Assembly: GCF_018448935.1 (NCBI RefSeq)
Contig: NZ_RCWC01000007.1
Location: forward strand, 62,001-126,000
Direction: 5' to 3'
DNA: 64,000 nucleotides
Origin: Photorhabdus noenieputensis
Lineage (GTDB): Bacteria; Pseudomonadota; Gammaproteobacteria; Enterobacterales; Enterobacteriaceae
The notes beneath the pieces were generated by a model that was not told the origin of the DNA, did no database searches, and saw nothing but the letters and a program-made list of their open reading frames with translations. The position numbers were made by a program, and so were the translations under genes. Positions 36,709-46,057 of this stretch are shown here, piece after piece (within the stretch, counting starts at the first letter, position 1; every line of letters starts with the position of its first letter).

Positions 36709-37986
36709 CTACTGTTCAGTCAGTTCGAGCAGTACAGACTCCAAAATGTCGAGCGCTTCATTAAAAACGTTATTTTGTATGGTCAGCGGCGGAAGGAAAC
36801 GGATCACGTTACCGTGTACACCGCATATCAGCAGGATCAGACCACGCTCCAGCGCTTTCTGACGTACCGCGTTGGTAAAGCTGGCATCGGGTTCCTGATT
36901 GTCCGCATGGTTAAACTCCACCGCAATCATCAGCCCGAGCCCACGCACGTCGGCGATCTGCGGGACACGCGGTCGTAGTTCATGCAGACGCTGTTTTAGC
37001 TGGTTTCCCAACTGTGTTGCTCGCGCATTCAGCTTTTCTTCTTCGATCACATCCAGCACCGCATGGGCGGCCGCAATCGCCACCGGGTTACCACCATAAG
37101 TTCCCCCTAGACCACCAGGCACTACAGCGTCCATCAACTCTGCGCGTCCCGTTACAGCCGCCAGCGGCAAACCGCCCGCCAGGCTTTTCGCCATAGTGGT
37201 CAGATCGGCAACAACCTCATGATGCTCCATAGCAAACAGTTTGCCCGTCCGCGCGAAACCGGTCTGGATCTCATCGGCGATAAGTACAATGCCGTGGTAA
37301 TCGGCGATCTCACGCAGAGCTTTGAGCAGCTCGGGAGGAGCAGGATAGAAACCGCCTTCTCCCTGTACCGGTTCGATGATGATGGCAGCGATGCGCGTGG
37401 GCTCAATGTCAGCTTTAAAGAGATTTTCCAGCGCATTCAGCGTTTGCTCCACACTAACGCCATGCAGCCCGACCGGAAATGGAACACGGTAAACGTCGCT
37501 AACCAGCGGGCCGAACCCCATTTTGTACGGTGCAACTTTGCCGGTTAATGACATACCGAGGAAGGTACGTCCATGAAAAGCGCCGCTGAAAGCTACCACG
37601 CCACTGCGCCCGGTAGCGGCACGTGCGATCTTCACGGCATTTTCCACCGCCTCGGCCCCAGTAGTGACAAAGACGGTTTTCTTCGCAAAATTACCAGGCA
37701 CCAAGCGGTTCAGACGTTCGGCCAGTGCCACATAATTTTCGTAGGGCACCACCTGATGACAAGTGTGGGTAAATTGTTCCATTTGTTCTCTGGCTGCCGC
37801 GATGACGCGCGGATGGCAGTGGCCGGTATTCACCACGGCGATACCGGCGGCAAAATCGATATAACGTTGCCCCTGAACGTCCCAAATTTCAGCGTTTTCC
37901 GCACGTTCCGCATAGATTTGCGTGGTTACGCCCACGCCTTTTGCAATAGCCGCGCTGCGTCTTTTGGCTAACATAGATTCAGTCAT
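36709..37986 (-). CDS. gabT: 4-aminobutyrate aminotransferase
   Basis: 425 aa from ATG 37986 (MTESMLAKRR), preceded by GAGGAG at 9 bases; the frame runs open upstream to 38274 but that extension is not part of the GabT fold. Class III aminotransferase with G-A-E-A-V-E-N-A-V-K, FHGRTFLGMSLTGK, IADEIQTGFARTGK (Asp238) and PLP lysine Lys267 in MAKSLAGGLPL. It converts GABA and 2-oxoglutarate to succinate semialdehyde and glutamate. The cluster supplies GABA from putrescine through the adjacent oxidoreductase and aldehyde dehydrogenase. GC is clearly higher than in the flanking genes. No succinate semialdehyde dehydrogenase is seen in the window. Confidence 0.92.
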   Translation of the reverse strand: MTESMLAKRRSAAIAKGVGVTTQIYAERAENAEIWDVQGQRYIDFAAGIAVVNTGHCHPRVIAAAREQMEQFTHTCHQVVPYENYVALAERLNRLVPGNFAKKTVFVTTGAEAVENAVKIARAATGRSGVVAFSGAFHGRTFLGMSLTGKVAPYKMGFGPLVSDVYRVPFPVGLHGVSVEQTLNALENLFKADIEPTRIAAIIIEPVQGEGGFYPAPPELLKALREIADYHGIVLIADEIQTGFARTGKLFAMEHHEVVADLTTMAKSLAGGLPLAAVTGRAELMDAVVPGGLGGTYGGNPVAIAAAHAVLDVIEEEKLNARATQLGNQLKQRLHELRPRVPQIADVRGLGLMIAVEFNHADNQEPDASFTNAVRQKALERGLILLICGVHGNVIRFLPPLTIQNNVFNEALDILESVLLELTEQ

Positions 37987-38419
37987 AAATGAAAACTCCT
38001 CAGCAATCTGAAATAAGTGAGCTTCAGCAGACAGACGTCCATGTGATATAGCTCCCAGAGCTGGTAGAAGTAACCGATCCAGCGTCGAAACCAGCATATC
38101 CGCCGTCGCAATGCCGACAAAATCCCCAACGATGAGTACCAAGTGGGCTATTGTAATCGTGTAGGCTCCGTTGCAGACATAATCCACATAGGGATCGTCG
38201 ATGAGTGTATATCTGCCTGTGTATGGGGCATCCGGTTGCATCGCGACCGCAAGTTTCGCGCTGTGACCGATCACTGCACAGTGAAATTCGCTAGTTCACC
38301 TGAAGCCATCAACCGCAACAGGTGATATTTCTGCGTTGTCTCTATTTTCCGCATTGTCTCAACGGGAACTTGACACACGAAGCTACCGCCATGACATCCG
38401 CGCCGGGTATCGATCAACT
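37987..38419 (-). other. 430-bp spacer with open frame into gabT, no clear gene
   Basis: On the minus strand the gabT frame stays open for 96 codons upstream (ITIAHLVLIVGDFVGIATAD inside), and another frame carries MRKIETTQKYHLLRLMASGE. Neither has an RBS or a family I recognise. The GC-rich composition alone could explain the open frames. It could be the relic of a gene between the SnoaL protein and gabT, or the promoter region of gabT. Confidence 0.35.
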
Positions 38420-39193
38420 TTAAAAAATACCGTGGCGATGCAGCGCTTTTGCATCCTCCGGTACTGGGGTGATAGCATCCCAAAGTTCAACCACTTTGCC
38501 GTTCTCAATGCGCCATAGCTCGAAGTAGCTGTGACGCACTCCGACGATACTCCCCTCCGAATGGGTCAGAACAAACTGCCCATCGGCTACCGTACGGTGA
38601 ATTTTAGTGTAATGCAGGCCCTGACCCTCATCCCTGAGTTGCTTAAGAAACGAGATGACTGCCGCCGTACCATCAGGAATATCGGGGCTGTGCTGGCGAA
38701 ACAATTCACCATTAGTGTAGTTTCCAAACTCTTCGTAGTGACCTTCGATCAGGGTACGTGTAAAAAAATTGACCACTAGCTCGCGATTCTTCTCTCGGTC
38801 ATGGTCATGGCCTGCTTCAGTCGGACCGTCTAACTGAGTCCGGCCACTGGCGTTGGGTGCAGCCTGCGGCACCAGTCCGTCCCAGTGCTCTACGATTAAG
38901 CCGTTGGCAACCCGGTACAGATCGAAACCGACCAACGGGCAGTCGTCTAATCCTGTAAAACGACCGTGGATAGCGACCAGATCGCCATCCTGCAATATAC
39001 GATACGTTTCGTGGTGCAGTTCAGGATGTGTCCAAACCAGCTCACGCAATCCGGTAAGACCATCTTTGACCAACGGGGAATGTTCGATGAAATGCGGCGC
39101 AAAATAACGCTCAAGCGCCCCTACATCATGGTCAGTAAACAGCTCGTGGTGCGCACGCGACACCAAATCGCGTGGAGATCTATTCTGAATCAT
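38420..39193 (-). CDS. Double SnoaL/NTF2-like protein
   Basis: 257 aa with two NTF2-like domains. The first is at about 1-115 (VSRAHHELFTDHDVGALERY, FIEHSP, HGRFTG, YRVANGLIVEHWD). The second is at about 135-245 (VVNFFTRTLIEGHYEEFGNY, FRQHSP, HSEG, WRIENGKVVELWDAI). The paired F-x-x-H-S-P and E-H/L-W-D motifs show an internal duplication. Such proteins are small-molecule cyclases, isomerases or binding proteins. It starts 15 bases after the aldehyde dehydrogenase gene, so it belongs to the cluster. Its role in amine breakdown is unknown. Confidence 0.8.
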   Translation of the reverse strand: MIQNRSPRDLVSRAHHELFTDHDVGALERYFAPHFIEHSPLVKDGLTGLRELVWTHPELHHETYRILQDGDLVAIHGRFTGLDDCPLVGFDLYRVANGLIVEHWDGLVPQAAPNASGRTQLDGPTEAGHDHDREKNRELVVNFFTRTLIEGHYEEFGNYTNGELFRQHSPDIPDGTAAVISFLKQLRDEGQGLHYTKIHRTVADGQFVLTHSEGSIVGVRHSYFELWRIENGKVVELWDAITPVPEDAKALHRHGIF

Positions 39194-39208
39194 TATGGAT
39201 GCCCTGTG

Positions 39209-40639
39209 TCAGTCGTTGGAACTCATCACATGTTTGATACGCGTATATTCATCGAAGCCATAAGCCGACAGATCTTTACCATATCCGGAGCTTTTGAAGC
39301 CGCCGTGCGGCGCTTCTGCCGTGAGAGGAATATGGGTGTTAATCCAGACAGTACCGAAATCGAGTTCACGTGATAGACGCAAGGCGCGGCCATGATCGCG
39401 GGTCCAGACACTGGATGCCAGCCCGTATTTCACGTCGTTAGCTTTCTCTATGGCATCCTGTTCATCGCGGAACTTCTGCACCGTGATAACCGGACCGAAA
39501 ATCTCGGTCTGAATTGCTTCGTCGTGTTGCTCCAGACCGGTAATTACTGTGGGTTCAAAGTAATAACCCGAGCGTTCGGCCTGACGGCCTCCTGTTTCGA
39601 TACAGGCATGAGCGGGCAAACGCGCAATGAACCCTTTGACCTGCTCTAGCTGACGAACATTATTGAGTGGCCCATACAGAGCCTCTTCATCTTCTGGATA
39701 GCCAAAGCGGGTAGCTTTAGCTGCCGCCACCAGTTTAGCGACGAAGGTATCGTAAACAGATTCATGCACCAGCACACGCGAGGCTGCTGTACAATCCTGA
39801 CCTGCATTGAAATACCCCGCGGTAGCGATGGTCTCCACCGCTTTGTCCATATCTGCATCGGCGAAAACAACTACTGGCGCTTTGCCACCTAGCTCCAAAT
39901 GTGCTCTGGTGAGATTAGCCGCCGCCGAAGAGGCAACCTGCAAACCTGCACGCACGGAACCGGTGATGGAAACCATAGCTGGCGTTTTGTGTGAAACGAC
40001 CAGAGAGCCTGCGCTGGCATTACCTAGCACCACGTTGAATGCACCTATAGGGAAAAACGGAGCGGCCAGTTCAGCCAGCAACAGAGTACTTTCCGGCGTG
40101 GTATCGCTCGGTTTGAGTACCACAGTATTACCCGCTGCCAGCGCAGGTGCTATCTTCCATACTGCCATCATCAGCGGGTAGTTCCACGGCGTAACTTGCC
40201 CCACCACGCCTAGCGGTTCACGCCGAATGCTGGTTGTCATATCAGGAAGGTATTCAGCCGTCGCTTTGCCTTCCAGAAAACGGGCGGCACCAGCGAAGAA
40301 ACGGATATGATCCACTGACGTTGCAACTTCCTCAGAGGCAATCAGATGCTTTAGCTGCCCTGTATTGCGGCTTTGCGCTTCGATCAGACGTTCAGAGTTT
40401 TTTTCCACCACATCGGCTAATGCCAGCAACGCCTGTTGACGCGCTGACGGTGTGCTGCGCCCCCAGATTTTGAATGCCTCTTTAGCCGATGCATAAGCTT
40501 TATCAATATCTTCCACAGTCGCGTTAGGAGAACGCGCATAGGTTTCACCAGTGACTGGACTTACTAGGTCAAAATATTCGGAACTTTTAGATTCAACATA
40601 CTGACTATTAATGAAATGCCTGAGCGTTGGTACCGCCAT
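39209..40639 (-). CDS. patD: Gamma-aminobutyraldehyde dehydrogenase-like aldehyde dehydrogenase
   Basis: 476 aa. Catalytic residues Asn153, Glu249 and Cys283 (FNAGQDCTA) and cofactor Lys176 are all present. The C-terminus PHGGFKSSGYGKDLSAYGFD followed by EYTRIKHVM is close to E. coli PatD/YdcW, which oxidises 4-aminobutanal to GABA with NAD. Neighbouring gabT and an amine oxidoreductase fit a putrescine to GABA to succinate semialdehyde route. AGGAGG precedes the ATG. It is first in the leftward cluster. A different aminoaldehyde or succinate semialdehyde as substrate cannot be excluded. Confidence 0.85.
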   Translation of the reverse strand: MAVPTLRHFINSQYVESKSSEYFDLVSPVTGETYARSPNATVEDIDKAYASAKEAFKIWGRSTPSARQQALLALADVVEKNSERLIEAQSRNTGQLKHLIASEEVATSVDHIRFFAGAARFLEGKATAEYLPDMTTSIRREPLGVVGQVTPWNYPLMMAVWKIAPALAAGNTVVLKPSDTTPESTLLLAELAAPFFPIGAFNVVLGNASAGSLVVSHKTPAMVSITGSVRAGLQVASSAAANLTRAHLELGGKAPVVVFADADMDKAVETIATAGYFNAGQDCTAASRVLVHESVYDTFVAKLVAAAKATRFGYPEDEEALYGPLNNVRQLEQVKGFIARLPAHACIETGGRQAERSGYYFEPTVITGLEQHDEAIQTEIFGPVITVQKFRDEQDAIEKANDVKYGLASSVWTRDHGRALRLSRELDFGTVWINTHIPLTAEAPHGGFKSSGYGKDLSAYGFDEYTRIKHVMSSND

Positions 40640-41156
40640 GATTACCTCCTGATGGATTAGATAATATAAAATATAACCTATAACTTAATATGTTCAATCG
40701 AGATATAGATGTTAATTTTTCAACTAAAAAAACAAAAATAAAAGAGTAATTAGATACATACATAGATGTAACTTTAGACATTCCTGTTCAAGAAAATATG
40801 CCGTTCTGTGAACAGGATCGAGGATTTTTTTAACTGGAAGAAAAGATTTTGGGTTATTTCTCGGCAGGATTATTTACAATCTAGCTAATATCAGAGATTG
40901 CTCAATCTGCAACATCAATATAAAAAAAGAAGTCTTATTGGAGAAATTACGATGAATAAAGACAATAAAAAATATATCTTTATTCGCAGGAATTATAATA
41001 CAGATTAGCTGCATTACGCCGAATCTATAAGATAACTCATGATTCATTTTTAAATGATATTATTACTAACAAATTGCCCAGCATCCATAATAAAGTTATC
41101 TATCAAGAAATGATTTTATTTCGCTAAGAATATTTTCAAAATGAACTATTTCGGAC
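40640..41156. other. 520-bp AT-rich promoter region of the catabolic cluster
   Basis: AT-rich and without a credible full gene. An 18-codon ORF (MNKDNKKYIFIRRNYNTD) at 40952-41008 has GGAG upstream but no recognised homology. The cluster promoter should lie at 40640-40750. Confidence 0.4.
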
Positions 41157-41281
41157 TATACCCTATTGATTTCAAGATGCACCGCGGCGGCAAAGGAGCG
41201 AATCCCCTGGAGCATAGAGAACTATGTGACCGGAGTGAGTGCAGCCAACAAAGAAGCAACTTGAAAGATGACGGGTATATA
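41157..41281 (-). repeat. Dispersed ~123-bp repeat, copy 2 (inverted)
   Basis: A full-length reverse-orientation match to 25336-25458. It begins TATACCCTATTGATTTCAAG on the plus strand and ends AACTTGAAAGATGACGGGTA. The middle segment, with AAAGGAGCGAATCCC and ATGTGACC, matches the other copy with few changes. Confidence 0.88.
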
Positions 41282-41468
41282 CTTCACGCATCCCATATTG
41301 ATGACGAGCACAAATATGACATTCAATAGCATGGGTTTGCCAGCTACTAAATTGTTGCTGGCAAGAATGGCATGTTTGAACATAATAAGGGTAGGAATCC
41401 GTTATCGCTGTCTTACTGATAATAGGTTTAACGGTAATCGATTTAGGGAAACAAACAGCGGCGCACAT
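41172..41468 (-). pseudogene. Possible Cys-rich ORF cut by the dispersed repeat
   Basis: A minus-strand frame starts 16 bases after the molybdoenzyme stop and contains TCHSCQQQF...ECHICARH, a C-x2-C...C-x2-C zinc-ribbon or Fe-S like pattern. From about residue 63 the frame is made of the dispersed repeat, so any original protein was truncated. In another frame an ATG overlaps the molybdoenzyme stop but closes after five codons. It may be the remains of a partner subunit, or chance. Confidence 0.3.
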
Positions 41469-41483
41469 ATTATATAAATTTAC

Positions 41484-43892
41484 TCATGCTTTATTGACCT
41501 CGACCAGTAATGTTTGATGAGAGTTTCCATGTGCAAGCGGGGTCTGACGGGATGATGTCAGCACATTGACACAACCGCCCCAATCAACACCATGTTTATC
41601 CGGTTGCCACCATGCGCCGGTTGGCATTGCTACCACGCCGGGGATAATACGTTGAGTTACCTCCGCCGGGATCATAGAAACTCCGCGATCATTAAATACC
41701 CGAACCAAATCCCCTTGTTTAATTTTACGTTTCTGCGCATCCAGCGGATTAATCCACAACTTCTGGGTTTGCACCTCCTTTAACCAAGGATTTGAATATT
41801 GGGTTGAATTGGTGCGGTTTTTCCCTTTCCAGGTAATTAATTGCAGTGGGTATTTTTCAGTTAATTTATCCTCCGGCCCTTCGAATGCCGGCACATAATG
41901 TGATAACGCAGGGATTTCAGGATGTTGCATGTCGTACAGACGTTTAGAAAATATCTCTATTTTTCCCGAAGGTGTGGGAAATGGATGGTTTTCTGGGTCA
42001 CGAATATTTTCTTCAAAAGCGACATAAGACGGTATTTTGAAAAGATGTTTGTGCGTCCGTTGTAATTCCTCAAACGTGGGTAAATTTTCTTTTGGCATAG
42101 CCTGACGATTAGATTCCATAATATGGGCTATCCACGCTTTTTCGTCACGGCCTTGGCTGAATTCCTGTTCAACGCCCAGTTTTGCTGCAACTTCGCGTAT
42201 CCATTCATAATCAGAGCGCCGTTCGAATTCAGGTTCGATTAATTTTGATGACAGCATGAAATAACTGCCAGTGCCCCAAGGATGGGCAATATTCCAGCGT
42301 TCCATAAAACTGGTTTCCGGCAATAAAATATCTGCGTATCGGGCGCTTGGCGCTAGATAAAGATCACTGGAGACAATCAATTCAATTTTAGATTCATCTG
42401 CTAATATTTTTACTGCCTGATTGATATCTGGATTTTGATTTGCAAGGTAATTACCGGCCAGTGAGAATAACACACGGATATTGGTATTCAGCTTATCGGC
42501 ACCAACTAAACCGTCAGCCGGGGTGATTTTACTGGCATCATCGGCTGCCTGGACCCAGTTCATCACGGAGATTTTTTCTTTTACTGGGTTTTTACCAAGA
42601 TCGAGTCCATAAAGGTATTTATTGCCAGCGACACCACTGAAACCTGCTGCCCATCCTCCTTTTTTACCCACATTACCGGTTATTGTGGCCAAAATTGTTG
42701 CACCACGTGCAACACGTTCACCACAGATATGACGTTGTGGTCCCCATCCTTGAATCAGAGCCGCGGGTTTAGTACTGGCATATTCACGGGCAAGCTGACG
42801 AATGATATTTGTCGGCACTTTAGTGATTTTTTCAGCCCATTCTGGTGTTTTCACAATGTTATCTTTAGCGCCTGTCAGGTAAGCAACCAGAGATTCATTG
42901 GCAGGAACGCCATCCGGCATATTGTCTTCATCAAAACCAATTGTATAACGATCGATAAATTCTTTATCGTGCAGGTTTTCACTGACAATCACATACATCA
43001 TTGCATCCATTAATGCGTTATCCGTTGTTGGCAGCAAAGGAATCCATTGGTCAGCCAATGAGGATGCAGAATCAGAATAACGGGGATCGACAACAATAAA
43101 TTGGGTGCCGTTTTTTTTCATCTTCTGGAAATAGTGGTTGGAGTGACCAAAAATAGTTTCAGCCGGATTATGGCCCCAAAGGATCACCAAAGGGGTATTT
43201 TCTAAGGTATCCAATGTGCTACCCGAAGTTGCTACGCCATAGGTATAGGGTGTCGCTGCCGCTGTATTGCCCATACTCACGGAATGGTAAAATTGTAAAT
43301 GTCCGCCGGTAATATTGAGTAAACGACGCAACATTTTATCACCTGATGATACACCACCGATTACCGCGGTATTAACGCTAACGTAGCGGCAAGCCGGACC
43401 ATATTTCTCAGTAATACTTTTTAGCTTATCCGCAATAATGGTTGTCGCTTCATCCCAGGAGATTCGTTCAAATTTCCCCTCTCCCCGCTTACCAACTCGT
43501 TTCATCGGATATTTTAAACGATCAGGATGATAAACAAATTTGCGATAGCCCCCGCCGCGAACGCAAGCGCGCATGATCGGCATTGCTTCATCAAGTTCAT
43601 GATCAGGTCTGGTGGTGATGCGGGTAACAACACCTTCTCGAACATGAGCTCGGATATCGCATCTTCCTCCGCAATCAAACGTACTACAGGTGGGTACGAC
43701 TTTCGTTTCACCTGCATCAATAACATGAATCAGGAGTGAATTTTGGCTTGTTTTCTCTTCGGCGGTTGCTTGGCGGGTAGAAACAAAAGGAATAGATATA
43801 AGCGCTGCACTCGCTTGAATAAAACGACGATGGCTGGCCGTCAGGTCATCATTCTGTTCATTGGCTTCATAATTTATTTTTCTATGTTTCAT
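41484..43892 (-). CDS. DMSO reductase-family molybdopterin oxidoreductase, catalytic subunit (DmsA/YnfE-like)
   Basis: 802 aa from ATG 43892 with GGAGG upstream. A Tat-like start (SHRRFIQASAALISIPFVST) carries the Arg22-Arg23 pair. The Fe-S motif is Cys69-x4-Cys74-x3-Cys78...Cys110. Mo-bis-MGD contacts follow (GHNPAETIFGHSNHYF, VDPRYSDSA, LIQGWGPQRH, SARYADILLPETSFMERWNI, HGNSHQT). The Mo ligand is probably a Ser in the HSVSMGNTAAATPYTYG stretch. It should reduce an S- or N-oxide or similar acceptor in the periplasm under low oxygen. The expected DmsB (4x4Fe-4S) and DmsC (anchor) genes are missing here, so electrons must come from a partner elsewhere. A CRP-like half site lies upstream. Confidence 0.88.
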   Translation of the reverse strand: MKHRKINYEANEQNDDLTASHRRFIQASAALISIPFVSTRQATAEEKTSQNSLLIHVIDAGETKVVPTCSTFDCGGRCDIRAHVREGVVTRITTRPDHELDEAMPIMRACVRGGGYRKFVYHPDRLKYPMKRVGKRGEGKFERISWDEATTIIADKLKSITEKYGPACRYVSVNTAVIGGVSSGDKMLRRLLNITGGHLQFYHSVSMGNTAAATPYTYGVATSGSTLDTLENTPLVILWGHNPAETIFGHSNHYFQKMKKNGTQFIVVDPRYSDSASSLADQWIPLLPTTDNALMDAMMYVIVSENLHDKEFIDRYTIGFDEDNMPDGVPANESLVAYLTGAKDNIVKTPEWAEKITKVPTNIIRQLAREYASTKPAALIQGWGPQRHICGERVARGATILATITGNVGKKGGWAAGFSGVAGNKYLYGLDLGKNPVKEKISVMNWVQAADDASKITPADGLVGADKLNTNIRVLFSLAGNYLANQNPDINQAVKILADESKIELIVSSDLYLAPSARYADILLPETSFMERWNIAHPWGTGSYFMLSSKLIEPEFERRSDYEWIREVAAKLGVEQEFSQGRDEKAWIAHIMESNRQAMPKENLPTFEELQRTHKHLFKIPSYVAFEENIRDPENHPFPTPSGKIEIFSKRLYDMQHPEIPALSHYVPAFEGPEDKLTEKYPLQLITWKGKNRTNSTQYSNPWLKEVQTQKLWINPLDAQKRKIKQGDLVRVFNDRGVSMIPAEVTQRIIPGVVAMPTGAWWQPDKHGVDWGGCVNVLTSSRQTPLAHGNSHQTLLVEVNKA

Positions 43893-44335
43893 ATTAGCCT
43901 CCACATTGCATCTCATTCGTTGGATGTTATTTAGAAAAAACGGTTTAAGCGTTGATGATCAAGGATTAATACAATTTAGATCACATTTTATTGAAAAGTT
44001 TTGCTAAATCTGGTCAACGAATTGATGCTGAAATGAAAATTTTAAAACAACTCATATCACAAGTGAATATTTCAGGATGTATATAAATTTACTACTTAAA
44101 TTTCATGATGTTGATGGAGTAGCGATAAGTATTTTATACTAATACTTAATGATAGTTATACCTCTCGCATTCAAAATAGGGTATTCAATAGAATCATATA
44201 ATTTTAACTTAACATCTAAAATAGTCATAAAAATTTTAAAGTTTGGTTTGCAAGATTGCATAAAAATCTTAATTATCAAATAACTGACTCCCCTGAAATG
44301 GATACCTCAAATGAGATCTTCTTGGAGAACAAACG

Positions 44336-45943
44336 ATGAATAAAACATTAAGGAATATATCCTTATTCACAGGCATTATATTTGGCAATATGGCATTATC
44401 CCATGCCGCAATTATTCCAGCAGGTACATTATTATCAGTTAATCAAGATATCGTTCGCAATAATGGTTCAGAACCTGTATCTCTTGATGTTCATAAAGTT
44501 GAAAATGATGTTGAATTCAATATTATTCATGACTTTTTCAGTGGATTAGTCAGCGCGGGCAGCGATGGAAAAATCAATCCTGATTTAGCGGTCAGTTGGG
44601 AAACCAAAGATAATAAAGTGTGGTTATTTCATCTAAGAAAAGGAATAAAGTGGTCTGATGGTTCCCCTATTACTGCCCATGATGTGGTTTTTAGCTGGCG
44701 GCGTTTAGTTGATCCCCAAATTGCGTCTCCGTATGGCAGTTACCTTGGAAACATGCACGTAGTCAATGCTAAAGATATTGTTTCTGGTAAGAAAAGAATT
44801 GATGAATTAGGTGTAAAAGCACTGGATAATTTGACTTTGGAAGTGACCTTAGAACAACCGGTATCCTATTTTTTACAGATGTTGGCGTATCCTGTCATGG
44901 TACCCATCAGCCAAAAAGCGGTTGAAAAATATGGCGAAAAATGGGCTCGCTCCGATGTATTTGTCAGTAGTGGACCATTTAAGTTAACCGAATGGGTTGT
45001 TAACGAAAAAGTTGTTGGAATTAGGAACCCACAATATTGGGATAATGCCCATACTGTTATTAACAAAGTCACTTATCTTCCAATAGCATCAGAAACAGCA
45101 GATATAAATCGCTATTTGGCCGATGAAATTGATATCACCAAGAATATTCCATCAATTTTATTTAAATCCTTAAAGGCCAAATTAGGTAGTCAGGTTCATA
45201 TCACGCCAGCATTAGGTGTTTATTATTATGATTTTAACAATCAAAAAGCGCCTTTTAATGATGTCAGGGTCAGACAGGCATTGAATCTGGCTTTAGATAA
45301 AGAGATCATAGCGAATAAAGTTTTAGGGCAAGGCCAAGAGCCAGCTTATAATCATACCCCACCTAATACCGGAGGAATGGATTTAGGTCAGCCTGATTAT
45401 GCATCATGGACACAACAGGAAAGAGTTGAGGAAGCCAGGCAATTGCTAAATGAAGCGGGTTACAATAAAGATAACCCATTGAAATTTAAACTTCTTTATA
45501 ATACATCAGAAGAGCATAAACGAATTGCTATTGCGGCGACTTCAATGTGGAAAAAAAGTCTGGATGTAGATATTGTTTTGCAGAACCAAGAACGAAAAGC
45601 TATGTTGGACGTTATTCGTCAAGGTAATTTTGAGATGGTAAGATATGCGCGGATTGCTGATTATGATAATCCTGCCTCGTTTTTAAATAATTTTGTTACT
45701 GATAGTTCTAATAATACATTCTTATATAGCAATCCTGCTTATGATGATTTGATAAATAAAGCTAAAGCAACAAATGATCGAAAATATTTTCAGCAAGCAG
45801 AAGACATTCTGGCAAAAGATGTACCAGCAATTCCCGTTTATTACTATATCGGCGTTAGATTAGTTAAGCCTTATATTGGTGGATATTATATGAGTCCATT
45901 GGGTTTTGTGTCGACAAAAGATCTTTATGTTGTTAAGCATTAA
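44336..45943 (+). CDS. Periplasmic oligopeptide-binding protein (OppA/MppA family)
   Basis: 535 aa with a Sec signal peptide (MNKTLRNISLFTGIIFGNMA, cleavage near LSHA). It has the SBP_bac_5 framework: DFFSGLVSAGSDGKINPDLA, WSDGSPITAHDVVFSWRRLV, FNNQKAPFNDVRVRQALNLA and a C-terminal PVYYYIGVRLVKPYIGGYYM, as in OppA. It would bind peptides for an ABC importer, but no permease or ATPase gene follows, so it probably uses the core Opp system. GGAG precedes the ATG. Its product may instead recycle murein peptides like MppA. Confidence 0.88.
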   Translation: MNKTLRNISLFTGIIFGNMALSHAAIIPAGTLLSVNQDIVRNNGSEPVSLDVHKVENDVEFNIIHDFFSGLVSAGSDGKINPDLAVSWETKDNKVWLFHLRKGIKWSDGSPITAHDVVFSWRRLVDPQIASPYGSYLGNMHVVNAKDIVSGKKRIDELGVKALDNLTLEVTLEQPVSYFLQMLAYPVMVPISQKAVEKYGEKWARSDVFVSSGPFKLTEWVVNEKVVGIRNPQYWDNAHTVINKVTYLPIASETADINRYLADEIDITKNIPSILFKSLKAKLGSQVHITPALGVYYYDFNNQKAPFNDVRVRQALNLALDKEIIANKVLGQGQEPAYNHTPPNTGGMDLGQPDYASWTQQERVEEARQLLNEAGYNKDNPLKFKLLYNTSEEHKRIAIAATSMWKKSLDVDIVLQNQERKAMLDVIRQGNFEMVRYARIADYDNPASFLNNFVTDSSNNTFLYSNPAYDDLINKAKATNDRKYFQQAEDILAKDVPAIPVYYYIGVRLVKPYIGGYYMSPLGFVSTKDLYVVKH

Positions 45944-45971
45944 TAGAATGTTATTGTAACATTTAAGTCTA

Positions 45972-46028
45972 TATTACGGTTTTTAACAGGTTGATTGTTT
46001 TAAACCGTAATAATTTTAAACCGTAATA
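45972..46028 (+). terminator. Alternative hairpins after the peptide-binding protein gene
   Basis: TATTACGGTTTT (45972) can pair with either of two downstream copies of AAACCGTAATA (46002 or 46018). Two mutually exclusive stems share one 5' arm. They lie 29 bases after the stop. Confidence 0.5.
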
Positions 46029-46057
46029 TATTGGTAAATTATTAATTAATACATTTC

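Noticed and set aside
35470-37548. Plus-strand ORFs opposite the FAD oxidoreductase and gabT genes
   Set aside because: GC-rich DNA keeps antisense frames open; the minus-strand genes have complete catalytic motifs.
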